From Burkholderia sp. Bp9143 (GTDB lineage: Bacteria > Pseudomonadota > Gammaproteobacteria > Burkholderiales > Burkholderiaceae): DNA of 64,000 bases. The DNA is taken from contig NZ_QTPO01000014.1 of NCBI RefSeq assembly GCF_003853645.1, positions 1 through 64,000 of the forward strand. The letters are read 5' to 3'. Below the pieces are notes generated by a model, which searched no databases, had not been told where the DNA came from, and saw only the letters and a list, made by a program, of their open reading frames with translations. Of this stretch, positions 33,732 through 42,742 are shown piece after piece; positions within the stretch are counted from its first letter, which is position 1, and each line of letters opens with the position of its first letter. Both the position numbers and the translations under genes were made by a program.

Positions 33732-34685
33732 TCAGCGCAGCGCGTCGATCAGCTTCTCGAGCTTCACCGCATCGGCGGCGAACACGCGGATGCCTTCGGC
33801 CAGCTTTTCCGTCGCCATCGCTTCGTCGTTCAGCTGGAAGCGGAACGATGCCTCGTCGATCGCGACGCGCTCGGTCGGCTTGTCGTACAGCGCGTCCGGC
33901 GACAGCTTGCGCGCCACCGTGTCGGTGCTGTCCTGCAGCTTCTGCAGCAAATCGGGGCTGATCGTCAGCAGGTCGCAGCCCGCGAGTTCGGTGATCTGGC
34001 TCGTCGTGCGGAAGCTCGCGCCCATCACTTCGGTCGTGTAGCCGAACGTCTTGTAGTACGTGTAGATGCGGCGCACCGACTGCACGCCCGGATCGTTCGC
34101 GCCGCCGTCCCGCTCTTCATTCCACTCCGCGCCGGCCTGCTTCTTGTACCAGTCGTAGATGCGGCCGACGAACGGCGAGATCAGTTGCGCACCGGCTTCC
34201 GCGCACGCGGCCGCCTGCACGAGCGAGAAAAGCAGGGTCATGTTGCACTTGATCCCTTCCTTCTGCAGTACCTCGGCGGCGCGAATGCCTTCCCACGTCG
34301 ACGCGAGCTTGATCAGGATGCGCTCGCGGCCGATGCCGGCCTCTTCGTACAGCTTGATGAGTTCGCGACCCTTGTCGATCGAGCGCTGCGTGTCGAACGA
34401 CAGGCGTGCGTCGACCTCGGTCGACACGCGGCCCGGGATCAGCTTCAGGATCTCCGTGCCGAATGCGATCAGCAGGCGGTCGATGATGAAATCGGAGGGT
34501 TCGTTGCGGTGATCGCGGACGGTTTTCTCGAGGATCGGCTTGTACGCGTCCTTCTGGACGGCCTTCAGGATCAGCGACGGGTTCGTGGTCGCATCCTGCG
34601 GCTTGTATTGCGCGAGCTGCTGGAAATCGCCCGTGTCGGCGACGACGGTCGTGTACTGCTTCAGCTGGTCGAGTGCGGTAGTCAT
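33732..34685 (-). CDS. tal: Transaldolase
   Basis: A 317-residue class I transaldolase of the non-oxidative pentose phosphate pathway. It moves a dihydroxyacetone unit between sedoheptulose 7-phosphate and glyceraldehyde 3-phosphate. The Schiff-base lysine is Lys126 in [12 protein letters not shown] (Lys132 in E. coli TalB). Other hallmarks are [44 protein letters not shown] and the phosphate-binding [12 protein letters not shown]. Length fits the TalB group. ATG 34685 begins the conserved [11 protein letters not shown]. It is followed by a structured 3' region and a terminator. Confidence 0.97.
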   Translation of the reverse strand: MTTALDQLKQYTTVVADTGDFQQLAQYKPQDATTNPSLILKAVQKDAYKPILEKTVRDHRNEPSDFIIDRLLIAFGTEILKLIPGRVSTEVDARLSFDTQRSIDKGRELIKLYEEAGIGRERILIKLASTWEGIRAAEVLQKEGIKCNMTLLFSLVQAAACAEAGAQLISPFVGRIYDWYKKQAGAEWNEERDGGANDPGVQSVRRIYTYYKTFGYTTEVMGASFRTTSQITELAGCDLLTISPDLLQKLQDSTDTVARKLSPDALYDKPTERVAIDEASFRFQLNDEAMATEKLAEGIRVFAADAVKLEKLIDALR

Positions 34686-34853
34686 GACGATTCGGAAGAA
34701 GGGCGCGGGGCGCCGGGTTCTCACGGGCCGCGCGAGCGCGGCGGCGAAGCGAAGCGGCGCCGGGCGCCGCCTCCGATCCATCATTTTAGGCCCGATTCGT
34801 GTCGAACACGTTTTGGCGTGTCCGGCGCCCGCCGTGGCGGGCGTCGCGCCGCA

Positions 34854-36065
34854 TCACGCGGGGCGACGCGCGTTCAGGATCACCTGCGTGACGATCCCCG
34901 CGACGAGCCCCCAGAACGCCGAGCCGATCGACAGCAGCGTGAGGCCGGACGCGGTGACCATGAACGTGACGAGCGCGGCTTCGCGCTGTTTCACGTCCTG
35001 CATCGCGTTCGCGAGCCCGCTCATGATCGAGCCGAACAGCGCGAGCGCGGCGACCGACACGACGAGCGCCTTCGGCAGCGCCGCGAACAGCGCGGCGATC
35101 GTCGCGCCGAAGATCCCGGCGATCAGGTAGAACGTGCCGCACCACACGGCGGCCGTGTAGCGCTTCGCGTGATCCTCGTGCGCTTCGGGGCCCGTGCAGA
35201 TCGCCGCGGTGATCGCAGCGAGGTTCACGCCGTGCGAGCCGAACGGCGCGAGCAGCAAGGACGCGAGGCCGGTCGTCGCGATCAGCGGCGACGACGGCGT
35301 CGAATAGCCGTCCGCGCGCAGCACCGCGATGCCCGGCACGTTCTGCGACGCCATCGCGACGACGAACAGCGGAATGCCGATGCTGACGATCGATGCGAGC
35401 GAGAACGCTGGCATCGTGAACACGGGCTGCGCGAGCGCGATATGGAAGCGGCTGAAGTCGAGCAGGCCGAGGCCGCCGGCCACCGCGGTGCCGACGACCA
35501 GCGTCGTGACGATCGCATAGCGCGGCGCGAGCCGCTTGACGATCAGGTAGGTGAAGAACATCGCGAGCACGAGCGCGGTCTGGAACTGCGCGGCGCGGAA
35601 GATCTCGATGCCGATCTCGAACAGGATGCCCGCGAGCAAGGCGGCCGCGATGCCGGCCGGAATGCGCCGCATCAGCGTGTCGAACAGCCCGCTCACGCCG
35701 ATCGCGGTCAGCAGCAGCGCGCACACGACGAACGCGCCGATGGCCTCGGGATACGGCACGCCGGGCAGCGACGCGATCAGCAGCGCGGCGCCGGGTGTCG
35801 ACCAGGCGACCACGACGGGCGCGCGAAAGCGCAGCGACAGGCCGATCGTCGTCAGCGCCATGCCGATCGACAGTGCCCAGATCCACGACGAGATCTGCGC
35901 GTCGGTCAGGTGTGCGGCGCGACCGGCCTGGAACATCAGCACGAGCGAGCTCGTGTAGCCCGTCATCATCGCGACGAAGCCGGCGACGAGCGCGGACACG
36001 GACGTATCGGTGAAAAAGCGGCGGCCGCCGGCGCGGCCAGCGCTCGCGGTGGGCGAAGGGTTCAT
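34854..36065 (-). CDS. benE: BenE-family benzoate/H+ symporter-like transporter
   Basis: A 403-residue membrane protein with about 11-12 helices of the BenE family. The opening FTDTSVSALVAGFVAMMTGYTSSLVLMFQAG, the substrate-region WSTPGAALLI, and the later PFGSHGVNLAAITAAICTGPEAH are diagnostic. BenE imports benzoate with protons, but no benzoate catabolic genes lie nearby, so the substrate is uncertain. It is 57 nt upstream-adjacent to the VWA/MoxR pair on the same strand; any operon link is unclear. Confidence 0.88.
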   Translation of the reverse strand: MNPSPTASAGRAGGRRFFTDTSVSALVAGFVAMMTGYTSSLVLMFQAGRAAHLTDAQISSWIWALSIGMALTTIGLSLRFRAPVVVAWSTPGAALLIASLPGVPYPEAIGAFVVCALLLTAIGVSGLFDTLMRRIPAGIAAALLAGILFEIGIEIFRAAQFQTALVLAMFFTYLIVKRLAPRYAIVTTLVVGTAVAGGLGLLDFSRFHIALAQPVFTMPAFSLASIVSIGIPLFVVAMASQNVPGIAVLRADGYSTPSSPLIATTGLASLLLAPFGSHGVNLAAITAAICTGPEAHEDHAKRYTAAVWCGTFYLIAGIFGATIAALFAALPKALVVSVAALALFGSIMSGLANAMQDVKQREAALVTFMVTASGLTLLSIGSAFWGLVAGIVTQVILNARRPA

Positions 36066-36122
36066 GCTATCTCCGGGGGGAGGCCGCTCGGACGCGGCCT
36101 TCGTGTCTGCAGGGTGGGTTCG

Positions 36123-37298
36123 TTACTTGCTGAGTGCGCGCATCGCGGTTTCGAGGCCCGCGAGCGTGAGCGGGTACATGCGCTGACCGAGCACGTCGCG
36201 AATGATCGAGACGGATTGCCGGTATTCCCATAGCCGCTCGGGCTCGGGGTTCAGCCATGCATGGTGGTGGAACTGGTCGGCGAGGCGGCGCAGCCAGACG
36301 GCGCCGGCCTCCGGATTGTTGTATTCGACCGAGCCGCCGGGCTGCAGCACCTCGTACGGGCTCATCGTCGCGTCGCCGACGAAGATGAGCTTGTAGTCGG
36401 GCGTGAACTTGTGCAGCACGTCCCACGTCGCGGTGCGCTCCGAGTGACGGCGGCGGTTGTTTTTCCACAGGTGGTCGTACACGCAGTTGTGGAAGTAGTA
36501 GAACTCGAGGTGCTTGAACTCGGCCTTCGCGGCCGAGAACAGCTCCTCGGTGCGCTTGATGTGGTCGTCCATCGAGCCGCCGACGTCGAGCAGCATCAGC
36601 ACCTTCACGTTGTTGTGGCGCTCGGGCACCATCCGCAGGTCGAGCCAGCCCGCGTTCGCGGCCGTGCTGCGAATCGTGCCGGGCAGGTCGAGCTCCTCGG
36701 CCGCGCCTTCGCGCGCGAAGCGGCGCAGGCGCCGCAACGCGACCTTGATGTTGCGCGTGCCGATCTCGACCGAATCGTCGTAGTCGCGGTACGCGCGCGC
36801 CTCCCACACCTTGACCGCGGTGCGGTTGCCGTTCGACGGGCCGCCGATGCGCATGCCTTCGGGGTTGTAGCCGCCGTGCCCGAACGGCGACGTGCCGCCG
36901 GTGCCGATCCACTTGTTGCCGCCTTCGTGGCGTTCCTTCTGCTCGTCGAGCAGTGCCTTCAGGCGCTCCATCAGCTTGTCGAGGCCGCCCATCGCTTCGA
37001 TCTGCGCCTTTTCCTCCGGCGACAGCTCGCGCTCGAGGCGCTTCTCGAGCCAGTCGAGCGGAATGTCGAACGCTTCGGACGGCAGCGCGGACACGCCGTG
37101 GAAATATGCGCCGAACGCCTGGTCGAACTTGTCGAAGTACTGCTCGTCCTTGACGAGCGTCATCCGCGCGAGGAAGTAGAACGCGTCGATCGACGGCGAG
37201 ATCAGCCCGGCCTTCAGCGATTCGAGCAGCGTCAGGTATTCCTTCACCGAGACGGGCAGCTTGGCTGCGCGCAGCGCGTAGAAGAAATTGAGCAGCAT
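36123..37298 (-). CDS. VWA-domain protein, CoxE-like
   Basis: A 391-residue cytosolic protein. The N-terminal half (about 1-200) begins MLLNFFYALRAAKLPVSVKEYLTLL and includes an acidic-basic helical region. The C-terminal half is a CoxE-like von Willebrand A domain with MLLDVGGSMDDHIKRTEELF (near residue 235), KLIFVGDATMSP and RYWLNPEP-like WLNPEPERLWEY. The MIDAS is the variant DVGGS instead of DxSxS. In this family VWA proteins pair with MoxR AAA+ ATPases to mature metal enzymes or act on envelope complexes. The MoxR partner is encoded 21 nt upstream on the same strand. Confidence 0.88.
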   Translation of the reverse strand: MLLNFFYALRAAKLPVSVKEYLTLLESLKAGLISPSIDAFYFLARMTLVKDEQYFDKFDQAFGAYFHGVSALPSEAFDIPLDWLEKRLERELSPEEKAQIEAMGGLDKLMERLKALLDEQKERHEGGNKWIGTGGTSPFGHGGYNPEGMRIGGPSNGNRTAVKVWEARAYRDYDDSVEIGTRNIKVALRRLRRFAREGAAEELDLPGTIRSTAANAGWLDLRMVPERHNNVKVLMLLDVGGSMDDHIKRTEELFSAAKAEFKHLEFYYFHNCVYDHLWKNNRRRHSERTATWDVLHKFTPDYKLIFVGDATMSPYEVLQPGGSVEYNNPEAGAVWLRRLADQFHHHAWLNPEPERLWEYRQSVSIIRDVLGQRMYPLTLAGLETAMRALSK

Positions 37299-37319
37299 GG
37301 CCGGGCCTTCGCGGGTGGT

Positions 37320-38162
37320 TTACCGGTTGTGCCGGTTCATGTAGACGAGCCGCTCGAGCAGGCTCAGGTCCTGCTCGTTCTTCAGCAGCGCGCCTGCGAG
37401 CGGCGGCACGATCTGCTTCGCGTCGGCGCCGCGCAGCGCGTCGGCCGGGATGTTCTCGGCGAGCAGCAGCTTCAGCCAGTCGAGCAGCTCGGACGTCGAC
37501 GGCTTCTTCTTCAGCCCCGACACGGCGCGCAACTCGAAGAAGCTCTCGAGCGCCGCGCGCAGCAGTTCCTCGCGGATGTTCGGGAAATGGACCGCGACGA
37601 TCTGCTGCATCGTCGACGGATCGGGAAACTGGATGTAGTGGAAGAAGCAGCGGCGCAGGAATGCGTCGGGCAGCTCCTTTTCGTTGTTCGACGTGATGAT
37701 CACGAGCGGGCGATGCTTCGCGCGCACGGTCTCGCGCGTCTCGTACACGTGGAATTCCATCCGGTCGAGCTCGCGCAGCAGGTCGTTCGGGAATTCGATG
37801 TCGGCCTTGTCGATTTCATCGATCAGCAGCACGCTCGGGCGCTCGGCGTTGAACGCCTGCCACAGCACGCCCTGCACGATGTAGTTCGAGATGTCCTTCA
37901 CGCGCTCGTCGCCGAGCTGCGAGTCGCGCAGCCGCGAGACCGCGTCGTATTCGTACAGGCCCTGCTGCGCCTTCGTCGTCGACTTGATGTGCCACTGCAA
38001 CAGCGGCATCTCGAGCGCGGCCGCCACTTCCTCGGCGAGCATGGTCTTGCCGGTGCCGGGCTCGCCCTTGATCAGCAGCGGGCGCTGCAGCGTCAGCGCG
38101 GCGTTGACCGCGAGCTTCAGGTCGTCGGTGGCGACGTAGTGCGAGGATCCTTCGAAACGCAT
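37320..38162 (-). CDS. MoxR-family AAA+ ATPase
   Basis: A 280-residue single-domain AAA+ chaperone-like ATPase. Walker A is GEPGTGKT (about 33-40), Walker B is VLLIDEIDKAD (about 105-115), sensor 1 is VIITSNNEKELPDAFLRRC with the arginine finger pair, and a C-terminal lid covers about 200-280. Start MRFEGSSHYVA fits the family; the longer frame to 38390 would add 76 residues of low-complexity sequence. It is the promoter-proximal gene of the MoxR-VWA pair, which likely work together as an activating or insertion chaperone. The client is not evident here. Confidence 0.9.
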   Translation of the reverse strand: MRFEGSSHYVATDDLKLAVNAALTLQRPLLIKGEPGTGKTMLAEEVAAALEMPLLQWHIKSTTKAQQGLYEYDAVSRLRDSQLGDERVKDISNYIVQGVLWQAFNAERPSVLLIDEIDKADIEFPNDLLRELDRMEFHVYETRETVRAKHRPLVIITSNNEKELPDAFLRRCFFHYIQFPDPSTMQQIVAVHFPNIREELLRAALESFFELRAVSGLKKKPSTSELLDWLKLLLAENIPADALRGADAKQIVPPLAGALLKNEQDLSLLERLVYMNRHNR

Positions 38163-38407
38163 GGCGGCGCTCTTTCCTGGTCGCAAAAAAACCCAGTATA
38201 AGTCAGAAGGGCTGTCCGGTTGGGCCGGGGCCGCGTATCGTTGCGGGGCTGCGGCGGGGCGGACCGGGGCGCCATATGGACGCGTTCCCCGCCGACGCGG
38301 TACAATCTGGCCGTTTTTTTTGGCCTGCGTGGCGATCCGATAAGCAAAACGGCGCGGGCCGTTGCCGCTTCGGCGCCAGTTTCCCCTCAAGCTAGGTTAC
38401 AAGAGCT

Positions 38408-38767
38408 ATGAACAAATTCGTCGGCAAACACGTCGTTGTCGCAGCGCTCGTGGCGCTCGCGGGCAGCGCGCAGGCGGCCGGTGTGGTCGGCAACCCGAAG
38501 GACGGGGCAAGCAAGGCCGCCATGTGCATCGGTTGCCACGGCATCCAGGATTACCGCGCGGCTTACCCGGAGGTCTACCGGGTGCCCGTCATCGGCGGCC
38601 AGAACGAGCAATACCTCGAGAACGCGCTGAAGGCCTACCGCAAGAAGGATCGTCACTTCCCGTCGATGAACGCGATCGCCGGTTCGCTGACGGACCAGGA
38701 CATCGCGGATCTGGCGGCCTACTACGCCGCCCAGAAGGCCGACACGAAGGACAATCCCTACAAGTAA
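38408..38767 (+). CDS. Periplasmic class I cytochrome c (monohaem)
   Basis: A 119-residue c-type cytochrome. The signal peptide runs to about residue 23 (GKHVVVAALVALAGSAQAAG). The haem site is CIGCH (residues 40-44) followed by GIQDYRAAYP. The sixth ligand is probably the Met in RHFPSMNAIAGSLTDQDIADLAAYYA. The layout resembles half of a cytochrome c4. A second, related cytochrome gene follows after 40 nt, so the two may act as a split dihaem carrier. Confidence 0.9.
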   Translation: MNKFVGKHVVVAALVALAGSAQAAGVVGNPKDGASKAAMCIGCHGIQDYRAAYPEVYRVPVIGGQNEQYLENALKAYRKKDRHFPSMNAIAGSLTDQDIADLAAYYAAQKADTKDNPYK

Positions 38768-38807
38768 AGCGCGCGCCGCCGATCTGACCGGCGGGACAGG
38801 AGCATTC

Positions 38808-39167
38808 ATGAACAACGCATTCAAGACGGCGGCGGTTGCACTGGCGGCCGGCCTCGCGATCGGTACCGCGCATGCGGCGGACACCACGAAGGGCAAGGAG
38901 CTGGTCGAATCGCACAACTGCGCGGCCTGCCACGGCGCGCAGCTGAACAAGCCGATCAACGCCGAGTATCCGCGCCTCGCGGGCCAGCACGCCGACTACC
39001 TCGTGTGGGCGATGCGCCAGTACCAGATGGGGCTGACGAACCCGCTGCTCGGTCGCAACAACGCGATCATGCAGGCGCAGGTCCAGAACCTGTCGGTCAA
39101 CGACATGAAGGACATCGCGGCCTACATCGAGTCGCTGAAAGAGACCGATCTCGTCTTCAAGAAGTAA
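38808..39167 (+). CDS. Periplasmic class I cytochrome c (second of pair)
   Basis: Also 119 residues, with signal peptide TAAVALAAGLAIGTAHAAD and haem motif CAACH (about residues 40-44). The downstream text YPRLAGQHADYLVWAMRQYQMGLTN and LGRNNAIMQAQVQNLSVNDMKDIAAYIESL places a likely Met ligand in NAIMQAQ. It resembles cytochrome c4/c5-type electron carriers donating to terminal oxidases. It is co-transcribed with the preceding cytochrome and terminated at 39200-39228. A GGACAGGAG ribosome site precedes it. Confidence 0.9.
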   Translation: MNNAFKTAAVALAAGLAIGTAHAADTTKGKELVESHNCAACHGAQLNKPINAEYPRLAGQHADYLVWAMRQYQMGLTNPLLGRNNAIMQAQVQNLSVNDMKDIAAYIESLKETDLVFKK

Positions 39168-39199
39168 GCGCGCCGGGCCTTCCCGGTCCGTGCAGCCAG

Positions 39200-39228
39200 A
39201 ATACCCCGCCGCGGCGGGGTATTTTTTT
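39200..39228 (+). terminator. Strong rho-independent terminator after cytochrome pair
   Basis: AATACCCCGCC and GGCGGGGTATT form an almost perfect GC-rich stem around a CG centre, followed by TTTTTTT. It lies 33 nt after the second cytochrome stop and before the convergent DUF1841 gene. Confidence 0.9.
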
Positions 39229-39239
39229 GTCCGCGGCGC

Positions 39240-39674
39240 TCAGTCGCGCGACGCGCGGCGCAGGATACGCTGAAGGTACGCGTCCGTATCGGGCGGCGTG
39301 CCGGTGCGCTGCGCTTCCCAGATCGTCTCGCCGAGGCATTCCATGATCATGTGCTGCGCCTCGTGCGTCGAGTCGAGCTTCGCGGCCAGCTTGTCGTGCG
39401 CGGCGCGGATGCCGGGCGGCTGGTCGATCGACAGCTGCTCGCTGATCGCGAGGTGCATCGACAGGTGCAGGAACGGGTTCGTGCGGCCTTCCTCGGGCGT
39501 GTAGTTGCGCGCGGCGGCGCCGTCGGCGTCCGCGAGGTCGTCGTGGTATTCGGGGTGCTCGACGATCCAGTCGGCTGCCATCGCTTCCAGCGGCGTCAGG
39601 ATCTCGCCGGCGCGCTGCTTGCGCCAGGTCTCGGTGAAAAAGCGACGAACTTCGTCGCGACTCGGATTGAACAT
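39240..39674 (-). CDS. DUF1841-family protein
   Basis: A 144-residue cytosolic protein matching DUF1841: MFNPSRDEVRRFFTETWRKQRAG, LTPLEAMAADWIVEHPEYH, NPFLHLSMHLAISEQLSIDQPPGIR and THEAQHMIMECLGETIWEAQRTGTPPD. The conserved His residues (HLSMHL, THEAQHM) suggest a metal site, but the function is unknown. The start is ATG 39674; 11 upstream in-frame codons are unlikely. It is transcribed alone, convergent with the cytochrome genes. Confidence 0.85.
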   Translation of the reverse strand: MFNPSRDEVRRFFTETWRKQRAGEILTPLEAMAADWIVEHPEYHDDLADADGAAARNYTPEEGRTNPFLHLSMHLAISEQLSIDQPPGIRAAHDKLAAKLDSTHEAQHMIMECLGETIWEAQRTGTPPDTDAYLQRILRRASRD

Positions 39675-39921
39675 GGTGGGGAAACGTCGTGATTCGGGCG
39701 GCGTCATGCCGCGTCGCGCATTGTACGCCGGGACGGCGCACGGTGCTGGCGGCGGGTGGTGCGCGGGCGGGGCGGATACCGTGGCGCATCGTGGCGACGC
39801 CGGCCGCAGCCAGCGTGCGCGGGGCGCGGCGCGGTGCCAACGGGTAAGCGCGGGCTAGGCCGCCGGCCGCCGCGCCGCTACACTCCGACGATTCCCGTCG
39901 TCGCGCTCGCACCGTTCCATC

Positions 39922-40851
39922 ATGTCCGCCACCGCCCGCTCATCGTCCGCCGCGCTGCAGGGCGCGCTCTATGTCGCGCTGTCCGCCGCCGCCTTCGGCG
40001 CGATGGCGATCTTCGGCCGCTATGCCTATGCGGGCGGCGTCGACGTGCTCGGGCTGCTGATCGTGCGCTTCGCGATCGGCGGCGCGATCCTCGCCGCGAT
40101 CGCCCGGCACCGCCGCGTCGCATGGCCGCGCGGCCGCACGCTTGCGCCGCTCGTGGCGATGGGGGCGCTCGGCTACGTCGGGCAGTCGTTCTGCTATTTC
40201 AGCGCGCTCCAGCATGCGCAGGCGAGCCTCGTCGCGCTGTTGCTGTACCTGTACCCGGCCTTCGTCACGCTCCTGGCCGCGTGGCGGCTCGGCGAGCGCC
40301 TCACGCGCGCGAAGGCGATCGCGCTCGTGCTCTGTGTCGCGGGCTCCGCGCTGATGGTCGGCGGCGGCCACGGCGAGCCGCTCGGCATCGCACTCGCGCT
40401 GGCCGCCGCGGTGATCTATTCGCTGTACATCGTCGGCGGCACGAAGGCGACGCGCGGCGTCGATCCGCTCGCGACGACCGCCATCATCTGCCTGTCGGCG
40501 ACCGCGACGCTCGTCGCGATCGCGATCGTGCGGACCGCGGCGTTCGGCGCGCCACCGCGCTGGCCGGCGACGGCCGCCGGCTGGGCGTCGATGCTTGCGA
40601 TCGCGCTGGTGTCGACGGTCGCCGCGATGCTCGCGTTCTTCGCCGGGCTCGAGCGGCTGGGCGCCGCGCGCACGTCGATGCTGTCGACGCTCGAACCGGT
40701 CGTGACGGTCGCGCTCGCGGCGCTGCTGTTCGGCGAGGCGCTGTCGCCGTTGCAGTGGATCGGCGGCGTCGCGATCCTCGCGGCCGTGCTGGCGCTCGTG
40801 CGCGCGGGCGGCGCGGCGGCCGACGACGCGACGGCGACGTCCAACGCATAG
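39922..40851 (+). CDS. EamA/DMT-family transporter (second)
   Basis: A 309-residue ten-helix transporter with two EamA repeats: first AAFGAMAIFGRYAYAGGVDVLGLLIVRFAIGG with ALLLYLYPAFVTLLAAWRLGERLT, second AVIYSLYIVGGTKATRGVDPLATT with TSMLSTLEPVVTVALAALLFGEALSPLQW. The YPAFV and EPVVT positions with conserved Pro are typical. Substrate is unknown; many members export amino acids or cysteine metabolites. Standalone gene, convergent with nth. Confidence 0.87.
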   Translation: MSATARSSSAALQGALYVALSAAAFGAMAIFGRYAYAGGVDVLGLLIVRFAIGGAILAAIARHRRVAWPRGRTLAPLVAMGALGYVGQSFCYFSALQHAQASLVALLLYLYPAFVTLLAAWRLGERLTRAKAIALVLCVAGSALMVGGGHGEPLGIALALAAAVIYSLYIVGGTKATRGVDPLATTAIICLSATATLVAIAIVRTAAFGAPPRWPATAAGWASMLAIALVSTVAAMLAFFAGLERLGAARTSMLSTLEPVVTVALAALLFGEALSPLQWIGGVAILAAVLALVRAGGAAADDATATSNA

Positions 40852-40955
40852 CGGGAATGGGGAAGGGGACAGCCGCGGGTGCCGCAGCGGCGTCCGCGGG
40901 TCGTGCCGCGCGCGGCTCGAGCGGCCGCATACGGTGCGTCAGCCGCGGCTCGCGC

Positions 40956-41600
40956 TCACTCGTTCGGCGGCGGTGTCTTCGGCCGGAATTCACACAGCGG
41001 CTCGATCACGCAGTGCCAGCATTCGGGCTTGCGCGCCTTGCACACATAGCGCCCGTGCAGGATCAGCCAGTGATGCGCGTCCTGCAGGAATTCCTTCGGC
41101 GTGAACTTCTCGAGCGCGGCCTCGACGGCCCGCACGTCCTTGCCCGGCGCGAGCCCCGTGCGGTTCGCGACGCGGAAGATGTGCGTGTCGACCGCGATCG
41201 TCGGCTGACCGAACGCGGTGTTCAGCACGACGTTCGCGGTCTTGCGGCCGACGCCCGGCAGGCTCTCGAGCGCCTCGCGATCGGCCGGCACCTCGCCGTC
41301 GTAGCGTTCGAGCAGGATATTGCACGTCGCGACGACGTTCTTCGCCTTGGTGCGGTACAGGCCGATCGTCTTGATGTAGTCGGCGACGCCTTCTTCACCG
41401 AGCGCGACGATTTGTCGCGGGGTGTTCGCGACCGGGAACATCTTGCGCATCGCCTTGTTGACCGACACGTCGGTCGCCTGCGCGGACAGCATCACCGCGA
41501 TCAGCAACTCGAACGGCGTCGTGTATTCGAGCTCGGTGGTCGGATGCGGATTGAGGCTTTGGAGCGTTTCGTAGATCGCGCGTCGTTTCGTGGCGTTCAT
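40956..41600 (-). CDS. nth: Endonuclease III
   Basis: A 214-residue bifunctional DNA glycosylase/AP lyase that removes oxidised pyrimidines. The helix-hairpin-helix is [18 protein letters not shown] with catalytic Lys (about 120), followed by VDTHIFRV with catalytic Asp (about 138). The 4Fe-4S loop C-x6-C-x2-C-x5-C is complete near the C-terminus (about 187-203). The start overlaps the upstream rnfB stop (ATGA at 41600-41597), so the two are translationally coupled. This keeps the rnfB/rsx-nth linkage known from gamma-proteobacterial rnf operons. Confidence 0.96.
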   Translation of the reverse strand: MNATKRRAIYETLQSLNPHPTTELEYTTPFELLIAVMLSAQATDVSVNKAMRKMFPVANTPRQIVALGEEGVADYIKTIGLYRTKAKNVVATCNILLERYDGEVPADREALESLPGVGRKTANVVLNTAFGQPTIAVDTHIFRVANRTGLAPGKDVRAVEAALEKFTPKEFLQDAHHWLILHGRYVCKARKPECWHCVIEPLCEFRPKTPPPNE

Positions 41601-42490
41601 GGACGGTTCTTGTCGGGCGGCGCGGTCGTGCCGTTCCGGTCGCCGTTGTTCGGATCGTCGGGATGGTCGCCGGCGGCATCGGCGTCGCGCGGTGCCTGCT
41701 GTTCGGCGAGCCGCTTGCGGCGGGCTTCGGCCGCGTCGATCTGCGCCTGCACGGCCGCGCTCACGCCTTCGGTGTTCTTCGGCCCGGCGCCTTGCTCGGA
41801 CAGTTCTTCCTTCTTCTTGCGTGCGCGTTCGAGCGCGGCGGCGATGATCGCGCGTTTCTTCGCGTCGGCGTCGTCGGCCGGGGCCGCGCTCGGCGCGCCA
41901 GGCGGTGCCGCGGCCGGCGCAGCCTTGGCCGCACCGGCGCTGGCCGCGCGGCGGGCGGCGGCGCGCGCCTCGGCGGCCTCGCGTTCACGACGCTGGCGGG
42001 CGAGCCGGCGGTCGTGGCGCTCGCGCGCGGCGTCCGCCTGTTCCTGCGACCACGCGTCCCAGCCGGTGCGCTCGTCGGTCACGGGGACCATCGCGATGCA
42101 GTCGACCGGGCAGGGCGGCACGCACAGGTCGCAGCCCGTGCACAGCGATTCGATGATCGTGTGCATCTGTTTCGGTGCGCCGATGATTGCGTCGACCGGG
42201 CACGCCTGCATGCACAGCGTGCAGCCGATGCACAGACTTTCGTCGATGAATGCGACGGCGCGCGGATGCTCGGTGCCGTTGACGGGGTTCAGCGGGATCA
42301 CGGGCTTGCCGAGCAGGCTCGCGAGGCGTGCGATGCCTTCGGCGCCGCCGGGCGGGCACTGGTTGTAGTTCGCATCGCCGGCGGCGATCGCGTCGGCGTA
42401 CGGACGGCAGCCGTCATAGCCGCACTTCGTGCATTGCGTCTGGGGAAGCAGATCTTCGATGCGATCCGCGAGGGTCTTGGAATCGGTCAC
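41597..42490 (-). CDS. rnfB: RnfB-like ferredoxin, orphan electron-transport subunit
   Basis: A 297-residue iron-sulfur protein. A Fe4S4 domain ([17 protein letters not shown], later NQCPPGG) is followed by two ferredoxin-type clusters, [16 protein letters not shown] and [16 protein letters not shown] (about 85-135). The tail (about 150-297) is a long Ala/Arg/Lys-rich extension. Unlike classical RnfB it has no N-terminal membrane anchor, and no rnfACDGE genes follow; nth is next instead. I take GTG 42490, which starts [20 protein letters not shown] frame extending far upstream is artefactual. It is probably an electron donor to an unknown partner, perhaps Nth's cluster; that link is speculative. 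Confidence 0.85.
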   Translation of the reverse strand: MTDSKTLADRIEDLLPQTQCTKCGYDGCRPYADAIAAGDANYNQCPPGGAEGIARLASLLGKPVIPLNPVNGTEHPRAVAFIDESLCIGCTLCMQACPVDAIIGAPKQMHTIIESLCTGCDLCVPPCPVDCIAMVPVTDERTGWDAWSQEQADAARERHDRRLARQRREREAAEARAAARRAASAGAAKAAPAAAPPGAPSAAPADDADAKKRAIIAAALERARKKKEELSEQGAGPKNTEGVSAAVQAQIDAAEARRKRLAEQQAPRDADAAGDHPDDPNNGDRNGTTAPPDKNRP

Positions 42491-42547
42491 GGTGACAACG
42501 GGCGCAGCAGCGTCGAATGGCTCTCGGCCGCGTCTGGCGCGGCCGGA

Positions 42548-42564
42548 AAGGTTTGCCAAACCTT
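42548..42564. promoter_or_regulatory. 17-bp palindrome, likely TetR operator
   Basis: AAGGTTTG-C-CAAACCTT is a perfect inverted repeat with a single central base, in the 250-nt divergent region between rnfB and the TetR gene. Size and symmetry suit a TetR-family dimer site. It is 57 nt upstream of rnfB and 178 nt from tetR, so it could control rnfB-nth, the regulator or both. Confidence 0.5.
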
Positions 42565-42742
42565 GATTATCGCCGATTTCCCGCATTGCGCTGGACGCTG
42601 TCTGTGCGCATAATCGAACCGCTTTTTTGCAGGGGCTCAGCAGGAGGGCGGCCGCACGCGGCGCGCTCGTTCCAGGGCAGCCGGCGCCGAGGCGGTGGGG
42701 GTGCCGGTCCGGATCACGCGGCTCACATAGCAAAACGCCACC

